Shown here piece by piece: positions 42,204 through 52,300 of a DNA stretch of 64,000 nt. Position 1 is the first letter of the stretch, and each line of letters starts with the position of its first letter. The notes under the pieces were generated by a model. That model worked only from the letters and a program-made list of their open reading frames with translations. It did no database searches and was not told the DNA's origin. A program made the position numbers and the translations under genes. The stretch is from Aldehydirespirator sp963662645 (GTDB lineage: Bacteria; Actinomycetota; Acidimicrobiia; Acidimicrobiales; Aldehydirespiratoraceae). The stretch is from assembly GCA_963662645.2 (NCBI GenBank), contig OY759762.1, positions 124,001 through 188,000 of the forward strand, written 5' to 3'.

Positions 42204-43391
42204 ATGGACGAGATCGCCGTCCTCGGAGTGGGCATGCACCCCTGGGGCAAATGGGGACGCAACTTCACCGAGTACGGGGTGGCCGCAGCCCGCAATGCCT
42301 TGGCCGACGCCGGGGTCGACTACGCCGATGTGGGCTTCGTGTCCGGTGCGGTGACTGTGCGGTGCGGCTATCCGGGCTACGTGGCCGGCTCGACGTTCGC
42401 CCGGGCGCTCGGTTTCACCGGCGCCCAGCTGGCCAGCAGCTACTCCGCCTGCGCCTCGGGAGCGACGGCGCTGCAGGTGGCCCGGGGCCAGATCCTCTCA
42501 AACGCATGTGATGTGGCGCTGGTGGCGGGGGCCGACACCACCCCCAAGGGCTTCCTCGCCCCCAACACCGGCGAGCGCCCCGACGACATCGACTGGCTGC
42601 GCTTCCATCTGGTGGGCGCCACCAACCCCGTCTACTTCGGGCTCCACGCCCGGCGCCGGATGGACCTCTACGGGGCCACTACCGACGATTTCGCCATGGT
42701 CAAGGTCAAGAACTCCCGCCACGGTGCCCACAACCCCAACGCCCGCTTCGCCAAGGAATACGGCCTCGACGACGTCCGCAACTCACCGGTCGTGTCCGAC
42801 CCGCTGCGGCTGCTCGACATCTGCGCCACCTCCGACGGGGGAGCGGCCATGGTGGTGTCGTCGATGGAGTGGGCCCGGGCGCACGGCCACCGCGACCCGG
42901 TGCGGGTGGCGGGCATCTCCACCGTGTCGCCCACATACCCGGACCCGGTCATCGACCTGCCTTACCTGGCCGCCGACTCGGTGGCCGACCCGTCCGCCCC
43001 GCTCGTGGGTTTCAAGGAGTCGATCGGCGCCCGGGCCTACGACGAGGCCGGGCTGGGCCCCGACGACATCGACGTGGCCGAGGTGTACGACCTTTCGTCG
43101 GCGATGGAGCTGGACTGGTACGAGCAGCTCGGGTTCTGCGCACCGGGCGAGGCCGAGAGGCTGCTGCGAGACGGCGACACCGCCATCGGGGGCCGCCTGC
43201 CCGTCAACCCCAGCGGCGGCCTGGGCGCATTCGGGGAGGCCGTGCCGGCCCAGGCCATAGCCCAGGTCTGCGAGCTCACCTGGCAGCTGCGGGGCACCGC
43301 CGGTGCCCGCCAGGTCGACGGCGCCCGCGTGGGCATCACCGTCAACCAGGGCCTGTTCGGCCACGGCTCGTCAGTGATAGTCCGCCGCTGA
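42204..43391 (+). CDS. Thiolase-family (SCP-x/BbsB-like) acyl-CoA protein
   Basis: A 395-residue thiolase-fold protein. The nucleophile is C83 in SSYSACASGATAL. NPSGGLGAFGEAVPAQ and the end GLFGHGSSVIV provide the second-site motifs, although the HxxG of degradative thiolases is not obvious. It resembles lipid-transfer-type thiolases that work with DUF35 proteins in sterol side-chain or aromatic acyl-CoA degradation. ATG 42204 follows the DUF35 stop at once, so the two are coupled. Substrate unknown. Confidence 0.85.
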   Translation: MDEIAVLGVGMHPWGKWGRNFTEYGVAAARNALADAGVDYADVGFVSGAVTVRCGYPGYVAGSTFARALGFTGAQLASSYSACASGATALQVARGQILSNACDVALVAGADTTPKGFLAPNTGERPDDIDWLRFHLVGATNPVYFGLHARRRMDLYGATTDDFAMVKVKNSRHGAHNPNARFAKEYGLDDVRNSPVVSDPLRLLDICATSDGGAAMVVSSMEWARAHGHRDPVRVAGISTVSPTYPDPVIDLPYLAADSVADPSAPLVGFKESIGARAYDEAGLGPDDIDVAEVYDLSSAMELDWYEQLGFCAPGEAERLLRDGDTAIGGRLPVNPSGGLGAFGEAVPAQAIAQVCELTWQLRGTAGARQVDGARVGITVNQGLFGHGSSVIVRR

Positions 43392-43533
43392 CGCCGAAGA
43401 TCTCCCCCAAGCGCCAGACACTCCCAGCGCGGTGTTCCGCGAACCATCCCCAGAACGCGAGAAGGCCCAACCTATAGTCGCAGGCCGCAATGGGGTGCCG
43501 TGAGCGGTGCCGTCAACACAAAGGAGCAACAAA

Positions 43534-43809
43534 ATGAACAAGCGTGATGTCGTTGCGGCCGTGGCCCTCAGAGCCGGTGTGTCCCAGGCGGACGCCGCCA
43601 AGTGCATCGATGCCCTGCTTGAACTCGCCTGCGACGAGGTGGCCGCCGGGGGTGACATCAACCTGGCCGGCTACCTGAAGATCTCGACGGTGCAGCGGGC
43701 CGCCCGCACAGGGCGCAACCCCCAGACCGGCGAGTCGGTCGCCATCCCCGCGTCGACCGGAGTGAAGGTCCAGCCCGGGGCCAGGCTCAAGGCCGCGGCC
43801 AAGGGCTGA
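43534..43809 (+). CDS. HU-family DNA-binding protein
   Basis: A 91-residue histone-like protein beginning MNKRDVVAAVALRAGVSQAD and ending in the short DNA-binding arm (RTGRNPQTGESVAIPASTGVKVQPG). The RNP motif GRNPQTGE is typical of HU. It folds as a dimer that bends DNA. AAGGAG (43521-43526) lies seven bases before ATG 43534; a TATAGT -10 box at 43473-43478 may be its promoter. It lacks the long Lys/Ala-rich tail of mycobacterial HupB. Confidence 0.9.
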   Translation: MNKRDVVAAVALRAGVSQADAAKCIDALLELACDEVAAGGDINLAGYLKISTVQRAARTGRNPQTGESVAIPASTGVKVQPGARLKAAAKG

Positions 43810-43834
43810 TCCGGCCAGAGGCCGATCCGGCGCT

Positions 43835-44260
43835 GTGAGCCTGCCCCGACCCGAGGAGGTAATCCCGCACCGCGACCCGTTCCTGTTCGTCGACGAGGTC
43901 ACCGAGCTGGTTCCGGGCGAGCGGGTTCGCGGGCGCTGGCACCTGCGGGGCGACGAGCCATTCTTCGAGGGCCACTTCCCGGGCCTGCCCACCGTGCCCG
44001 GCGTGCTGATGTGCGAGGCGATCGCCCAGCTCGGGGCGGTGGCCCTGCTCGCCGACGAGCGCTACGCCGGGCGGCTGCCGCTGTTCGGAGGGCTCGACGG
44101 CGCCCGGTTCAGGCGGCAGGTTCGTCCCGGCGACACCCTCGAGCTCGAAGTGGAGATGACCCGCCTGTCGAGCCGGGCGGGACGGGGCTCGGGCCGGGCG
44201 CTGCTGGACGGCAAGGTGGCGGCGGAGTGCGGCCTGATGTTCGTGATCGCCGACGCCTGA
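43835..44260 (+). CDS. fabZ: 3-hydroxyacyl-ACP dehydratase (FabZ-like)
   Basis: A 141-residue hot-dog-fold protein. The active site is H47 in FEGHFPGLPTVPGVLMCEAIAQ with E61 as partner; the start PHRDPFLFVDEV matches FabZ. It dehydrates 3-hydroxyacyl-ACP in fatty-acid elongation. GTG 43835 starts it. The gene is convergent with fabF (15 bp between ends) and lies next to the fab operon on the opposite strand, so its link to fatty-acid synthesis is plausible both by sequence and place. Confidence 0.9.
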   Translation: MSLPRPEEVIPHRDPFLFVDEVTELVPGERVRGRWHLRGDEPFFEGHFPGLPTVPGVLMCEAIAQLGAVALLADERYAGRLPLFGGLDGARFRRQVRPGDTLELEVEMTRLSSRAGRGSGRALLDGKVAAECGLMFVIADA

Positions 44261-44275
44261 CCGGCGCCACCGCAG

Positions 44276-45463
44276 CTATCCGGCGGGCGCCATCACCAGC
44301 GTCCCGTTGTGGCCGCCGAACCCGAACGAGTTCGAGATCGACACGCCCGGATCCCACGGGGCAGGCTCGCCCATTACCACCTGGATCGGCGGCAGCTCGG
44401 GATCTAGCACGGTTAGACCCGCCGTGGGCGGGATGAGCCGCTTCTGCATGGCCAGCACCACTGCCAGCGCTTCCAGGGCGCCGGCGGCGCCCAAGCCGTG
44501 GCCCGTAACGCCCTTCGTCGAGGTGACGAGGGGGCCCGGCGAGGTTCCGAAGACCTTGGAGAGGGCCTCGGCCTCGGCCGCGTCGTTGAGGTCGGTGGAC
44601 GTGCCGTGCGCGTTGACGTGGACCACGTCGGCGGGACGCACTCCGGCGTCGTCGAGCGCGAGCTGCATGCAGTGGACCGCGCCGCTGCCTCCCGGCGACG
44701 GGGCGGTGATGTGGTGGGCGTCGGCGGTCGAAGCCGAGCCAAGCACCTCCGCGAGGATCGCCGCGCCCCGGGCCCGGGCGGCGTCCCACTCCTCCAAGAC
44801 CAGCGCCGCCGCGCCCTCGGCCATCACGAAACCGTCCCGACCGACGTCGAAGGGGCGGCTCACGCCGCTGGAGGACAGCGCGGTCATGTTGGTGAAGCCG
44901 GCCATCGCGGTGGGCGTCAACGGCGCCTCGGATCCACCCGCCAGCACCACGTCGCAGCGGCCGTCGGCGATCAGCCGGGCCGCGTTGCCCACAGCGTGGG
45001 TGCTGGCCGCGCAGGCGGTGACCACGTTCTCTGAGGGCCCCATCCAGCCGTAGCGCATCGAGAGGGTCGCCCCTCCCGCATTGGCCATCATCATCGGCAC
45101 CAGGAACGGCGACACCCGGCGGGCCCCCTTCTCCTGGAGCACGCCGATCTGCTGCTCCAGCGTGGTGATCCCGCCCACGCCCGTGCCGATCATGGCTCCG
45201 CACCGGGTCGGGTCGGCGTCGATCTCACCGGCTTGAGCCACGGCCTGATCGGCCGCCGCCACCAAGAACTGCGTGTAGGGGTCGGCCCGGCGAGCCTCCT
45301 TGGGGCTGTCGAAGTGGTCGTTGGGGTCGAAGCCGGTAACCCGGCGCTCACCCACGGGCGCGGGGCTGCACAGTCCTTCGAAGTACGCCTCCGGGCCGAC
45401 ACCGGCTGCGGAGACAACGCCGAGGCCGGTGACCGCCACCCGCCTGCGCTCGGGCCTGCTCAT
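44276..45463 (-). CDS. fabF: Beta-ketoacyl-ACP synthase II
   Basis: A 395-residue condensing enzyme. The nucleophile is C151 in TACAASTHAVG; the two histidines are in VNAHGTSTDLND and GVTGHGLGAAG, and NSFGFGGHNGTLV is the last conserved segment. It elongates acyl-ACP with malonyl-ACP. It is the last gene of the fabD-fabH-fabG-acpP-fabF operon, 33 bp after acpP. Confidence 0.94.
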   Translation of the reverse strand: MSRPERRRVAVTGLGVVSAAGVGPEAYFEGLCSPAPVGERRVTGFDPNDHFDSPKEARRADPYTQFLVAAADQAVAQAGEIDADPTRCGAMIGTGVGGITTLEQQIGVLQEKGARRVSPFLVPMMMANAGGATLSMRYGWMGPSENVVTACAASTHAVGNAARLIADGRCDVVLAGGSEAPLTPTAMAGFTNMTALSSSGVSRPFDVGRDGFVMAEGAAALVLEEWDAARARGAAILAEVLGSASTADAHHITAPSPGGSGAVHCMQLALDDAGVRPADVVHVNAHGTSTDLNDAAEAEALSKVFGTSPGPLVTSTKGVTGHGLGAAGALEALAVVLAMQKRLIPPTAGLTVLDPELPPIQVVMGEPAPWDPGVSISNSFGFGGHNGTLVMAPAG

Positions 45464-45496
45464 CCGAGCTCAGACCTCATCGAGAAGGGAGCCTCC

Positions 45497-45733
45497 TCAG
45501 AGTTTCGAGGTGATCAGCTCGAACGCCTCGGCAACGGTGGCCACACCCTCGAGCTCCTCCTCGTCGACGTTGACGTCGAACTCTTCCTCGAGGGCCATCA
45601 CCAACTCGACGATGTCGAGGCTGTCAGCGTCCAAATCGTCCGCGAAGTCCGCCTCCGGCACCACGTCGGCCTCATCGACCGAGAGCACTTCCACGGTGCA
45701 CTGCTTGAAGCGCTCGAAGTTCTCGTCACTCAC
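45497..45733 (-). CDS. acpP: Acyl carrier protein
   Basis: A 78-residue acidic helical protein. S38 in DLDADSLDIVELVMALEEEF is the phosphopantetheine attachment serine. The start is GTG 45733 with AAGGA eight bases upstream; the open frame continues far upstream through fabG in another phase and is not coding there. It carries growing acyl chains for the neighbouring Fab enzymes. Confidence 0.95.
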   Translation of the reverse strand: MSDENFERFKQCTVEVLSVDEADVVPEADFADDLDADSLDIVELVMALEEEFDVNVDEEELEGVATVAEAFELITSKL

Positions 45734-45801
45734 GGCTTTGTCCTTCCATTCCTGGATTGCGGTAGGGGTTCCGAACGGGCCGGTGTGGCTGCCACGGCGC
45801 C

Positions 45802-46548
45802 TCAGCCCATCGAGAGGCCGCCGTCCACGGCAAGCACGATACCGGTGACGTAGCTCGCGTCCTCCGAAACGAGGAACTCGACCGCGGCGGCGATCTCGTC
45901 CGCCTCGCCGACGCGGCCCAGCGGCACCCGGTCTACGATCGAGGCGAGCTGGTCGTCGTTGAGGGCGGCGAGCATGTCGGTGCCGACGGCGCCGGGGGCC
46001 ACCACGTTCACGGTCACACTGCGAGAGGCGAACTCCTTGGCCAGAGACCGGGCCAGGCCGATCAGGCCGGCCTTGGAGGCGGCGTAGTTGGCCTGGCCGG
46101 GCTGGCCCCCGATGCCAGACACCGACGAGATGAACACGATGCGTCCCCAGCGGGCCCGGACCATGGCCCTCACCGCCTGCTTGGCCGCCCGGAAGCTGCC
46201 GGTCAGATTGGCGTCGATCACCGCGCCGAAGTTCTCCTCCGACATTCGCAGCACGAGCCCGTCGCGGGTTATGCCGGCATTGCAGACGAGGATCTCCGGC
46301 GCCCCGAGCCTCTCGGTCGTCTCGGCCAGAGCGGACGTCACCGACTCCGGGTCGGTCACGTCGCAGCGGACGCATGTCAGGTTGTGGGCATCCGCATCCG
46401 CGGGCGGCTCGCGGCGGTAGGTGACGGCCACCCGGTGCCCGGCGCGGCTCAGCCGGCGGGCGATGGCCAGCCCGATACCGCGGTTGCCGCCGGTGATTAG
46501 CGCTACTCGCCCGGGGCCGACTCCGTCGCCCCCGCCTTCGTCGCTCAC
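45802..46548 (-). CDS. fabG: 3-oxoacyl-ACP reductase
   Basis: A 248-residue SDR. TGGNRGIGLA is the NADPH loop, CNAGI replaces NNAG, the catalytic Ser lies in FISSVSG, and YAASK provides Tyr/Lys. The C-terminal SYVTGIVLAVDGGLSMG is typical of FabG. GTG 46548 starts four bases after the fabH stop. Operon context makes the fatty-acid role much more certain than for the SDR at 11366-12076. Confidence 0.93.
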   Translation of the reverse strand: MSDEGGGDGVGPGRVALITGGNRGIGLAIARRLSRAGHRVAVTYRREPPADADAHNLTCVRCDVTDPESVTSALAETTERLGAPEILVCNAGITRDGLVLRMSEENFGAVIDANLTGSFRAAKQAVRAMVRARWGRIVFISSVSGIGGQPGQANYAASKAGLIGLARSLAKEFASRSVTVNVVAPGAVGTDMLAALNDDQLASIVDRVPLGRVGEADEIAAAVEFLVSEDASYVTGIVLAVDGGLSMG

Positions 46549-46552
46549 GCCC

Positions 46553-47473
46553 TTACCAGCGGACCACCGTGGACGCCCAGGTCATGCCGGCCCCGAAACC
46601 GGTCATCACCACGATCGCTCCGGGCTCTAGAGCCCCGTCGGCGTGGGCCTTGGCCATCGAGAGCGGAATAGTGGCCGCGCAGTTGTTGCCGGTGTGGTCG
46701 ATGACGTTGTGACTCTTGGCGAAGTCGATGCCGCTGCGCTTGCAGATGGCCTCGATGATCCTGATGTTGGCCTGGTGGGGGAGGAGGACATCGACCTCTT
46801 CGGGGCTCACGCCGGCCCGCTCCAGGGCGACCAGCACCGAGTCCGTCACGGCCCGGACCGCCACCTTGAACACATCGCGGCCCTCCATCGTGACGAAGGA
46901 GTCGTGATCGCCCATCAGCAGCCGGCGGTGGTTGCCGTCGGCGCCGAGATCCCACCCCAGCAGCGTGGCACGGTCGGTGCGCTCGAGGACGACAGCCCCG
47001 CCGCCGTCGGCGAACAGGATGGCTGTGCCCCGGTCGGACCAGTCGGTGAGGGGCGACAGGGAGTCGGCGCCTATGAGCAGCACCCGCTCGGGACCGCCCG
47101 GAGCGTCGATCATCGCGCTGGCGGTGACGAACCCGTAGGTGAATCCGGCGCAGGCGGCGTTCAGGTCGAACGCGCCGCAACCGAGTCCCAACTCGGCGTG
47201 GATCACCGCCGAAGTCCCCGGCACGCGCTGGTCGGGGGTCGTGGTGGCCAGGATCATCAGGTCGATGTCGGCGGGCTCTACGCCGGCCATCTCCATGGCG
47301 GCCCGGCCGGACTCGATGCCCATGGCTGACGTGGGCAGGCCGATGCGACGCTCGCGGATCCCGGTGCGCTCCCGGATCCACTCGTCGCTGGTGTCCATCA
47401 TCGCGGCCAGGTCATCGTTGGTGAGGACCTTCTCCGGCAGCGACGTTCCGATGCCGATGACTGTTGCGCCCAT
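46553..47473 (-). CDS. fabH: Beta-ketoacyl-ACP synthase III
   Basis: A 306-residue KAS III that starts chain synthesis from an acyl-CoA and malonyl-ACP. The Cys-His-Asn triad is C108 in LNAACAGF, His in LPHQANIRIIE and Asn in GNNCAATIPLS. ATG 47473 is used because AGGGGGG is five bases upstream; the preceding TTG codon is in frame as well. In actinobacteria FabH often prefers branched starters, which cannot be told here. Confidence 0.94.
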   Translation of the reverse strand: MGATVIGIGTSLPEKVLTNDDLAAMMDTSDEWIRERTGIRERRIGLPTSAMGIESGRAAMEMAGVEPADIDLMILATTTPDQRVPGTSAVIHAELGLGCGAFDLNAACAGFTYGFVTASAMIDAPGGPERVLLIGADSLSPLTDWSDRGTAILFADGGGAVVLERTDRATLLGWDLGADGNHRRLLMGDHDSFVTMEGRDVFKVAVRAVTDSVLVALERAGVSPEEVDVLLPHQANIRIIEAICKRSGIDFAKSHNVIDHTGNNCAATIPLSMAKAHADGALEPGAIVVMTGFGAGMTWASTVVRW

Positions 47474-47507
47474 CAAGACCCCCCTGCGGAACCCCTAGTC
47501 AATACCA

Positions 47508-48683
47508 TCAGCTCGTTCTCAGCCAGGCGATCGGCTGGCTGGCCGTCACCCGCTCGCCGTCCACGGCCAGCACACCCATCAGCTCTCCCGCGAAGGGGCT
47601 GCGAACCTCGTGGTCGCCGACCTGTCCGACCAGATGGCCGACGCCGACTGCCGCACCCTCGCTGATCTGGTCGCCGGCCCGGAAGATGCCGGCCGCGGGG
47701 CTCACCACCAGCCGCTCGGTGGCGAACAGATGCTCCCCCTCGAGAGCGGCCGAGGGCCGGACCGGCGAAGCGGCCAGCGCCTCGAGCAGGCTGTCAAGAT
47801 CCTGGGGCGCGGCCACCGACAGCGGCCGGCTGCCCTTGAGGGTGCGCTTGACGAGGCGGCCGAGGACCTCTCCCGGGCCCAGTTCCACGAAGGTGCCGAA
47901 ACCTGTGTCGCTGAGGGCGGTCAGCGTCTGGCGCCACCGCACCGGGCTGGTGAGCTGGGCCTTGAGCAGGTCCGGCCAGTCGGCGCCCCGGTCGTGGGCG
48001 GCCGCGTCGACGTTGGCGATCACCGTGCCTTGGGGGTTGCGGAACTCGGTGCGGTCGATGGCCTTGGTGAGCCGGTCGCGCGCCGGTGCCATGAACGGCG
48101 TGTGGAAGGCGCCGCCCACCTGAAGCGGCATCACCCGCTTCGCCCCCAGCTCGCGGGCGATTCCCGCCGCGGTGTCGATGGCCTCGGGCGTTCCGGCGAT
48201 CACCGCCTGCCCGGGCGCGTTGTGGTTGGCCAGCCAGACTTCGCCCGGGGCGCGGTTGCAGGCGATCTGCACGTCGTCGTCGTCGAGGCCGAGGACGGCT
48301 GCCATCGTGCCCTCACGCTCCTCGGCGGCGGCTTGCATGGCGTCGCCCCGCTCGGCCACCAGGGCCACGGCGTCGCCGAAGTCGAGCACGCCCGACGCGG
48401 TCAGCGCCGAGTACTCGCCGAGGCTGTGGCCCGCGTGGCCGGCGGCCTCGGTGCCGAGCCGGGTCACCGCGTCGAGGGCGACCATGGACATTACGAAGGT
48501 GGCCAGCTGGCTGTTGCGGGTGTGGGTCAGCTCCTCGGCGCCGGCGGTGAGCAGCAGGCGGGCGACGTCGCGGTCGGTGACCTCGGACGCCTCCGTCACC
48601 AGCTCCCAGGAGGGATGGTCCACCCAGGCCTCGCCCATGCCGGGCTGCTGCGAACCTTGGCCCGGATACATGAAGACGATCAT
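47508..48683 (-). CDS. fabD: Malonyl-CoA:ACP transacylase fused to a C-terminal biotinyl/lipoyl-like domain
   Basis: A 391-residue protein; ordinary FabD has about 310. Residues 1-310 are a complete transacylase (PGQGSQQPGMG, catalytic S87 in GHSLGEYSAL, His in VGGAFHTPFM). The last 75 residues read VVSPAAGIFRAGD, VGVGHLVGQVG, VRSPFAGELMGVLAVDGERVTASQPIAWL, the beta-barrel pattern of biotinyl/lipoyl domains. The modified Lys (usually in MKM/DKA) is missing; LMG stands at the turn. It heads the fab operon and may serve as a docking domain. Confidence 0.9.
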   Translation of the reverse strand: MIVFMYPGQGSQQPGMGEAWVDHPSWELVTEASEVTDRDVARLLLTAGAEELTHTRNSQLATFVMSMVALDAVTRLGTEAAGHAGHSLGEYSALTASGVLDFGDAVALVAERGDAMQAAAEEREGTMAAVLGLDDDDVQIACNRAPGEVWLANHNAPGQAVIAGTPEAIDTAAGIARELGAKRVMPLQVGGAFHTPFMAPARDRLTKAIDRTEFRNPQGTVIANVDAAAHDRGADWPDLLKAQLTSPVRWRQTLTALSDTGFGTFVELGPGEVLGRLVKRTLKGSRPLSVAAPQDLDSLLEALAASPVRPSAALEGEHLFATERLVVSPAAGIFRAGDQISEGAAVGVGHLVGQVGDHEVRSPFAGELMGVLAVDGERVTASQPIAWLRTS

Positions 48684-48917
48684 CGGTGGATCCCCCTCAC
48701 CGCGAAACTCGACCCGCCGATGCTCTGGGCCGGTTCGTGTTCAGACTCTGCGCGGCATGTTCGCGTTTCATGGCGGTTGCTCATGGCGGTCGCGCTTACC
48801 CCCTCGGTGTGCCGCCTCTCGGGCGCAAGACTTCCCAGGCTAGACGCCCCAGCGCCGCGAGCCGACCACCGCCAGGCCTCGGCTACCTCAACACGGCCGG
48901 TAGGCTCGCAGGCTCCA

Positions 48918-49002
48918 GCCCGGATGGCGGAACTTGGCAGACGCAGCGGACTCAAAATCCGCCGCCCGCAAGGGCGTGAGGGTTCGAATCCCTCTCCGGG
49001 CA
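48918..49002 (+). tRNA. tRNA-Leu (anticodon CAA)
   Basis: An 85-nt cloverleaf: acceptor GCCCGGA/TCCGGGC, discriminator A, anticodon loop CTCAAAA with anticodon CAA, a long variable arm (class II, as in Leu) and T-loop GGTTCGAATCC. The 3' CCA is not encoded. It stands directly before the defence island. The 234 bp between fabD and this gene show nothing else that I can support. Confidence 0.95.
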
Positions 49003-49320
49003 CACCTGTGATGTGTCAAGACATAGGAGATGACCGGGCTGCCGGTCGCCGTTCTCCATGGCTTATCGGTGTGGCGGTCGTTCGCGCGGGGTTCCCGAGG
49101 CCGAGAAACTTCAGCGGCTGACAGCGTACGAAAGCTAGGGGTCCTAAGCCTGACGCGGCTCAGGGGCGCACCGCGTCGGCGAACGCGGTCCACGGCGCAG
49201 CGGCCCGATACCATGGAAGGTGCCGTACCGAATACCTGGGACGGCGCTGAAGACTGATCCGAAGGCCACTCGTCGCATAGCAAAGATCGGCGTGTCTAGG
49301 AGTTGAGGGGAGCAACGCCG
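49003..49320 (+). other. 318-bp gene-free gap between tRNA-Leu and the defence island
   Basis: No convincing gene in either strand. TGATGTGTCAAGACATAGGA (49010-49029) just after the tRNA resembles, from memory, the ends of IS481-type elements, but no transposase is here and no second end was found. A ribosome site GGGGAG (49307-49312) near the end belongs to the helicase gene. I did not find a convincing -35/-10 pair. Confidence 0.4.
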
Positions 49321-52300
49321 ATGAACCCACCCGGCGCGATTAGGGATGGGCAGATCTTGAGGGGACGGGCATTCAACGAGCCGATGCGGGTCATCACCGT
49401 CCGAGCCGGCAGCGACGGTGACGTTGAAGTAGGCCTGGTCGGCCAGCACACGAGCACGTTCCGCCAGGTGACGCTGGGCAAGGACGAGATCGCTGCTCTG
49501 GAGGTCATTGACGCTGCCCCGACGTTCGACGGCGACGGGCGGCATCTGCGGCTGGGCCTGGAGGCGTACGCGCTGGGCATCGCCCACGAGTTCGATCCCT
49601 ACTTCAGTCTCTCGATCTCGAACGTCGATGCGCTGCCGCACCAGCTGGAGGCGGTGTTCGAGCATTTCCTGAAGCTCCCCAGTGTGCGGTTCCTGCTGGC
49701 CGACGACGCCGGCGCGGGCAAGACGATCATGGCCGGCCTGCTGATAGGCGAGCTCAAGCTGCGGGGTCTGATCGAGCGGGTGCTGGTCGTGTGCCCGGCG
49801 AATCTCAGCTTCCAGTGGCAGCGCGAGTTGAAGGAGAAGTTCCACGAGCAGTTCGTGGTGCTCAAAGGCGGTGACGTGCGCGACCAGTTCGGGGTCAACC
49901 AGTGGCTCAGCCAGGATCAGGTGATCACGTCGCTGGACTTCGCCAAGCGCGAGGAGATAATGCCGGGGCTCGCCCAGGCTCAGTGGGACCTGGTGATCGT
50001 CGACGAGGCTCACCGCATGTCCGCTCGCGACGAGGCGCACAAGAGCCAGCGCTACCGGCTCGGCGAGTTCCTGCGCGACAGCACCGACAACCTGCTGCTA
50101 TTGACCGCGACGCCCCACAAGGGAGATCCCGACAACTTCACGCTGTTCTTGCAACTGCTCGACCGGGACGCCTACGCGGACGTCACGTCGGTGCGGGAGG
50201 CGATGAGCCAGGGGGCGGCGCCGTTCTATCTGCGGCGCACGAAGGAGGCCATGGTCTACTTCCCGGAGCGCCAGCCCGACGGGTCCTGGACGGCGCGGCC
50301 CGTGTTCACGAATCGGGTGACCCACACGGCCGGCTTCATGATCGACGACGACGAGTTCGACCTATACCGGGAGGTGAGCAGGTATGTGAAGCGGCAGAGC
50401 GCGCGGGCCGCGGCCCGTGGAGACGACAGGCGGGCGCGCGCGGTGGGTTTCTTGATGTCGCTGTATCAGCGGCGCCTTGCCTCCAGCACCCACGCGCTGC
50501 GCCGGTCGCTCGAGAACCGCGCCGACCGGCTCGAGGACGGCCTCGATCAGGCCCGCGACCTGGTCCAGCATGCGCCTCCGGGGCTCGACTGGGACGACCT
50601 AGAAGAACTCGAGGACGCCGAGCGCGAGAGGCTGGAGCGGATTCTCGAGGCGATCACCCTGACCGGCAACGAGGCGGAGATACGCGAGGAGATCGGCGAG
50701 CTGCGCGATCTGGCCGCGCAGGCGTGCTCGGTCGAGGACTCCGGCACCGAGGCCAAGTTGAGCAAGCTGCGCCGCACCCTCGAAGAGCAGGGCTTCTTCA
50801 GCGACGGTGCCAAGCAGTTGCTGGTCTTCACCGAGTACCGAGACACGCTCAACTACCTGCTGGAGCGCCTCCGGGCCTGGGGGTTCCAGGCTGACTGCAT
50901 CCACGGCAGCATGAAGCCGGGCTCGCGCGACGAGCCAGGCACGCGGCTTCACGCCGAGCAGCAGTTCCGCGACGGGTCGACTCAGATCCTGGTGGCGACC
51001 GAGGCGGCCGGCGAGGGCATCAACTTGCAGTGCTGCCACATCCTGTTCAACTACGACATCCCGTGGAACCCCAACCGCCTGGAGCAGCGCATGGGGCGGA
51101 TCCACCGCTACGGACAGCGCTCCGACTGCATCATCTTCAACTTCGTCGCCCTCAACACGATCGAGGGCCGGGTGCTTGAGCGGCTGCTGACCAAGCTCCA
51201 GGAGATCCGCGACGCCCTCGACGACGACGCCGTGTTCAACGTGGTGGGCGAGGTGCTGCCCGCAGCCCAAATCGACCGGGTGTTCCGCGACTTCTATGCG
51301 GGCAACCTCGGCGAGGAAGACCTCGAGGAACGGCTCTTGCGAGACGTCGACGCGGACCGCTTCCGCGCCATCTGCCAGACCGCGCTGGAGGGGCTGTCGA
51401 CACGCCACCTCAACCTCGACATGCTGAACGAGCGCAAGGCCCGCGCCCAGCAAAGGCGGGTGGTTCCCGAACGGATCGCCCGCTTCATGTCCGACAGCGC
51501 CAGCGTGGCCTCTTTGAGTCTCCAGCCAGTGAAGGGCCTGGCGCACACCTTCGACTCCGGGCGCACACCGGCCGCGCTGAGACTGTACGAGCGGCAGACG
51601 GACTGGTCCCTCCCGTCGCTGGCGACGCGCTACGGCCGGGTGTCCACCGACCGCGAGACCGCCGAGAAGCGCAACCTGGAATGGGTGACGCCCAGACATC
51701 CGCTCTTCGAGGCCCTCCGCCGCCACAGCCACGACATCGGGCAGAAGGCCTTCGGCGCCGGTGCCTGCTTCCACTCACTGGAACGGTCGTCGCCGGCGAG
51801 GCTCGACTTGTATCGGGCGCAAGTCGTCGACGGCCTCGGGCAAGTCATCCACGAGCGTCTGTTCGGCGTCGAGCTGGCTGAGGGAGCCGAACCGCAGATG
51901 CGTGACCAGGGTGTGATAGGCAACCTCACGCCAGCGCCCACGCCGGACACCCTGCCTGTCGCCGCGTCGCTGCCCGAGCGCGGCGACTGGCTGCGCGAGC
52001 AGGCGCTCATGCCGTTTCTCGACGAGGTACGGGTCGAGCGCCTGCCCTACATCGAGAGGGTTGCAACCCATGTCGACGTCGCGCTTGAGGCAGTGCTGCT
52101 GCGCGCCGACCAAGAGATCGGCCGCGCCAGCGAGGAGGTCCAACAACAAGTAACCGGCGCAGAAGGCCGCCTAGCCCGAGCCGAGAACCGGCACGCGGAG
52201 GCGACCGCCCGACGGCAGCGCCGCACCCAAGAACTCGAACAGCAGCGCACCCTCACGCTCCAAGGAGTGGAGCGGCTCACCAGCGTGCTGGTGCTGCCCC

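Noticed and set aside
49003..49060. Attachment site (attL) at the tRNA-Leu 3' end
   Set aside because: No second copy of the tRNA 3' end and no integrase gene was found within the window; the right boundary may be beyond it.
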